The notes under the pieces were generated by a model. That model was not told the origin of the DNA and did no database searches. It worked only from the letters and a program-made list of their open reading frames with translations. DNA of 64,000 bases from Stramonita haemastoma (lineage: Eukaryota; Mollusca; Gastropoda; Neogastropoda; Muricidae), in NCBI GenBank assembly GCA_030674155.1, contig CM060324.1, forward strand, positions 52,128,036 through 52,192,035. Reading direction: 5' to 3'. The translations under genes and the position numbers were made by a program. Shown in pieces: positions 62,001-64,000 of this stretch; position 1 is the stretch's first letter, and the number at the start of each line of letters is the position of its first letter.

Positions 62001-64000
62001 AAAAATACCCACCTTTTTGTATTTTCTCAAGATGTATAGGCCTATTGTATTTTCCCAAGATCTATAGGCCTACTGTATTTTCCCAAGATGTATAGGCCTA
62101 TTGTATTTTCCCAAGATGTATAGGCCTACTGTATGTTCCCAAGATGTATAGGCCTACTGTATGTTCCCAAGATGTATAGGCCTACTGTATTTTCCCAAGA
62201 TGTATAGGCCTACTGTATTTTCCCAAGATGTATAGGCCTATTGTATTTTCCTAAGATGTATAGGTCTATTGTATTTTGCCAAGATGTATAGGCCTATTGT
62301 ATTTTCCTAAGATGTATAGGCCTATTGTATTTTCCCAAGACGTATAGGCCTATTGTATTTTCCCAAGATGTATAGGCCTACAGTATTTTCCCAAGATGTA
62401 TAGGCCTATTGTATTTTCCCAAAATGTGTAAGCCTACTGTATTTTCCCAAAATGTGTAGGCCTATTGTATTTTCCCAAGATGTATAGGCCTATTGTATTT
62501 TCCCAAGATGTATAGGCCTATTGTATTTTCCCAAGATGTATAGGCCTATTGTATTTTCCCAAGATGTATAGGCCTATTGTATTTTCCCAAGATGTGTAGG
62601 CCTATTGTATTTTCCCAAGATGTATAGGCCTATTGTATTTCCCCAAGATGTATAGGCCTATTGTATTTTCCCAAGATGTATAGGCCTATTGTATTTTCTC
62701 CAAGATGTATAGGCCTACTGTATTTTCTCCAAGATGTATAGGCCTATTGTATTTTCCCAAGATGTATAGGCCTATTGTATTTTCCCAAGATGTATAGGCC
62801 AATTGTATTTTCCCAAGATGTATAGGCCTATTGTATTTTCCCAAGATGTATAGGCCTATTGTATTTTCTCCAGGTGTATAGGCCTATTGTATTTTCTCCA
62901 AGATGTATAGGCCTACTGTATTTTCCCAAGATGTATAGGCCTATTGTGTTTTCCCAAGATGTATAGGCCTATTGTATTTTCCCAAGATGTATAGGCCTAT
63001 TGTATTTTCCCAAGATGTGTAGGCCTATTGTATTTTCCCAAGATGTATAGGCCTATTGTATTTTCCCAAGATGTGTAGGCCTATTGTATTTTCCCAAGAT
63101 GTGTAGGCCTATTGTATTTTCCCAAGATGTATAGGCCTACTGCATTTTTCCAAAACGTGTAGGCCTATCGTATTTTCCCAAGATGTGTAGGCCTATTGTA
63201 TTTTCCCCAAGATGTATAGGCCTATTGTATTTTCCCAAGATGTATAGGCCTATTGTGTTTTCCCAAGGTGTATAGGCCTATTGTATTTTCCCAAAATGTA
63301 TAGGCCTATTGTATTTTCCCAAGATGTGTAGGCCTATTGTATTTTCCCAAGAAGTATAGGCCTATTGTATTTTCCCAAGATATATAGGCCTACTGCATTT
63401 TTCCAAAACGTATAGGCCTATTGTATTTTCCCAAGATGTATAGGCCTATTGTATTTTCTCCAAGATGTACAGGCCTACTGTATTTTCCCAAGATGTGTAG
63501 GCCTATTGTATTTTCCCAAGATGTATAGGCCTATCGTATTTTCCCAAGATGTATAGGCCAATTGTATTTTCCCAAGATGTATAGGCCTACTGTATTTTCC
63601 CAAGATGTATAGGCCTATTGTATTTTCCCCAAGAAGTATAGGCCTATTGTATTTTCCCAAGATGTATAGGCCTATTGTATTTTCCCAAGATGTATAGGCC
63701 TATTGTATTTTCCAAGATGTATAGGCCTATCGTATTTTCCCAAGATGTATAGGCCTACTGTATTTTCCCAAGATGTATAGGCCTACTGTATTTTCCCAAG
63801 ATGTATAGGCCTACTGTATTTTCCCAAGATGTATAGGCCTATTGTACTTTCCCAAGATGTATAGGCTATTGTATTTTCCCAAGATGTATAGGCCTATTGT
63901 ATTTTCCCAAGATGTACAGGCCAATTGTATTTTCCCCAAGATGTATAGGCCTACTGTATTTTCCCAAGATGTATAGGCCTACTGAATTTTCCCAAGATGT
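62001..64000. repeat. 28-bp minisatellite, about 70 copies, open at the window end
   Basis: The unit contains TTTTCCCAAGATGTATAGGC and ends with the palindrome TAGGCCTA. Copies differ by point changes (ATA or GTG before TAGG, ATTG or ACTG) and rare one-base gaps. The array continues beyond the window. The minus-strand frame at 63475-63660 (repeated GKYNRPIL) exists because three units are 84 bp and is not a gene. Confidence 0.97.

Noticed and set aside
63475..63660. Minus-strand frame with a repeated GKYNRPIL peptide
   Set aside because: Three 28-bp units make 84 bp, a multiple of three, which keeps the frame open by arithmetic.
62001..64000. 28-bp repeats considered as a CRISPR array
   Set aside because: The units are directly contiguous with no spacers.

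Overview
The window is nuclear DNA from an animal, most likely an invertebrate and quite possibly a mollusc. The basis is dense CA, CT and GATA microsatellites, tRNA-derived SINEs with box A and box B, 5'-truncated non-LTR retrotransposons (LINEs), kilobase-scale satellite arrays and spliced-looking exons. There are no bacterial-type genes or operons. The species assignment is inference. Almost all long open frames here are read-throughs of simple repeats (poly Val-Cys, His-Thr, Ser-Leu, Arg-Glu) or of satellite DNA and are not annotated as genes.

Layout. 0-8.9 kb: microsatellites, several copies of two SINE families (called SINE-A and SINE-B here), two LINE C-terminal ends, a tRNA-like sequence and a LINE nested in another LINE. 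8.9-13.7 kb: a GC-rich satellite of about 400 bp (subfamilies A and B) that reverses orientation near 13.09 kb and carries a third SINE (SINE-C) with a clean 12-bp target duplication. 14.4-28.0 kb: a second, AT-rich, G-poor satellite of about 340 bp (S340), with about 29 copies of a conserved core. It is interrupted by a 1.4-kb LINE and two short retroposon tails, each sitting in a CA tract. 28.0-42.0 kb: SINE and LINE fragments, minisatellites, a possible four-exon minus-strand gene (30.2-31.8 kb), a 957-bp inverted-repeat DNA transposon nested in a SINE (34.9-35.9 kb) and a 1.4-kb LINE 3' half (38.6-40.0 kb). 42.06-49.77 kb: a nearly homogeneous 402-bp satellite array ending at a 100-N assembly gap. 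49.9-55.5 kb: T-rich minisatellites and CT/TG tracts. 57.0-60.4 kb: a third block of the about-400-bp satellite. 62.0-64.0 kb: a 28-bp minisatellite running off the window.

How it fits together. No host pathway can be read here. Retroelements supply reverse transcriptases and 3' ends, and some of these ends adjoin new microsatellites. SINEs depend on LINE enzymes. At least three retroelements have entered CA tracts and one a CT tract. The satellites look amplified and inverted by recombination. The most gene-like element is the predicted 164-residue protein at 30219-31813. The most system-like patterns are the conserved S340 core and the repeated use of microsatellites as insertion sites.
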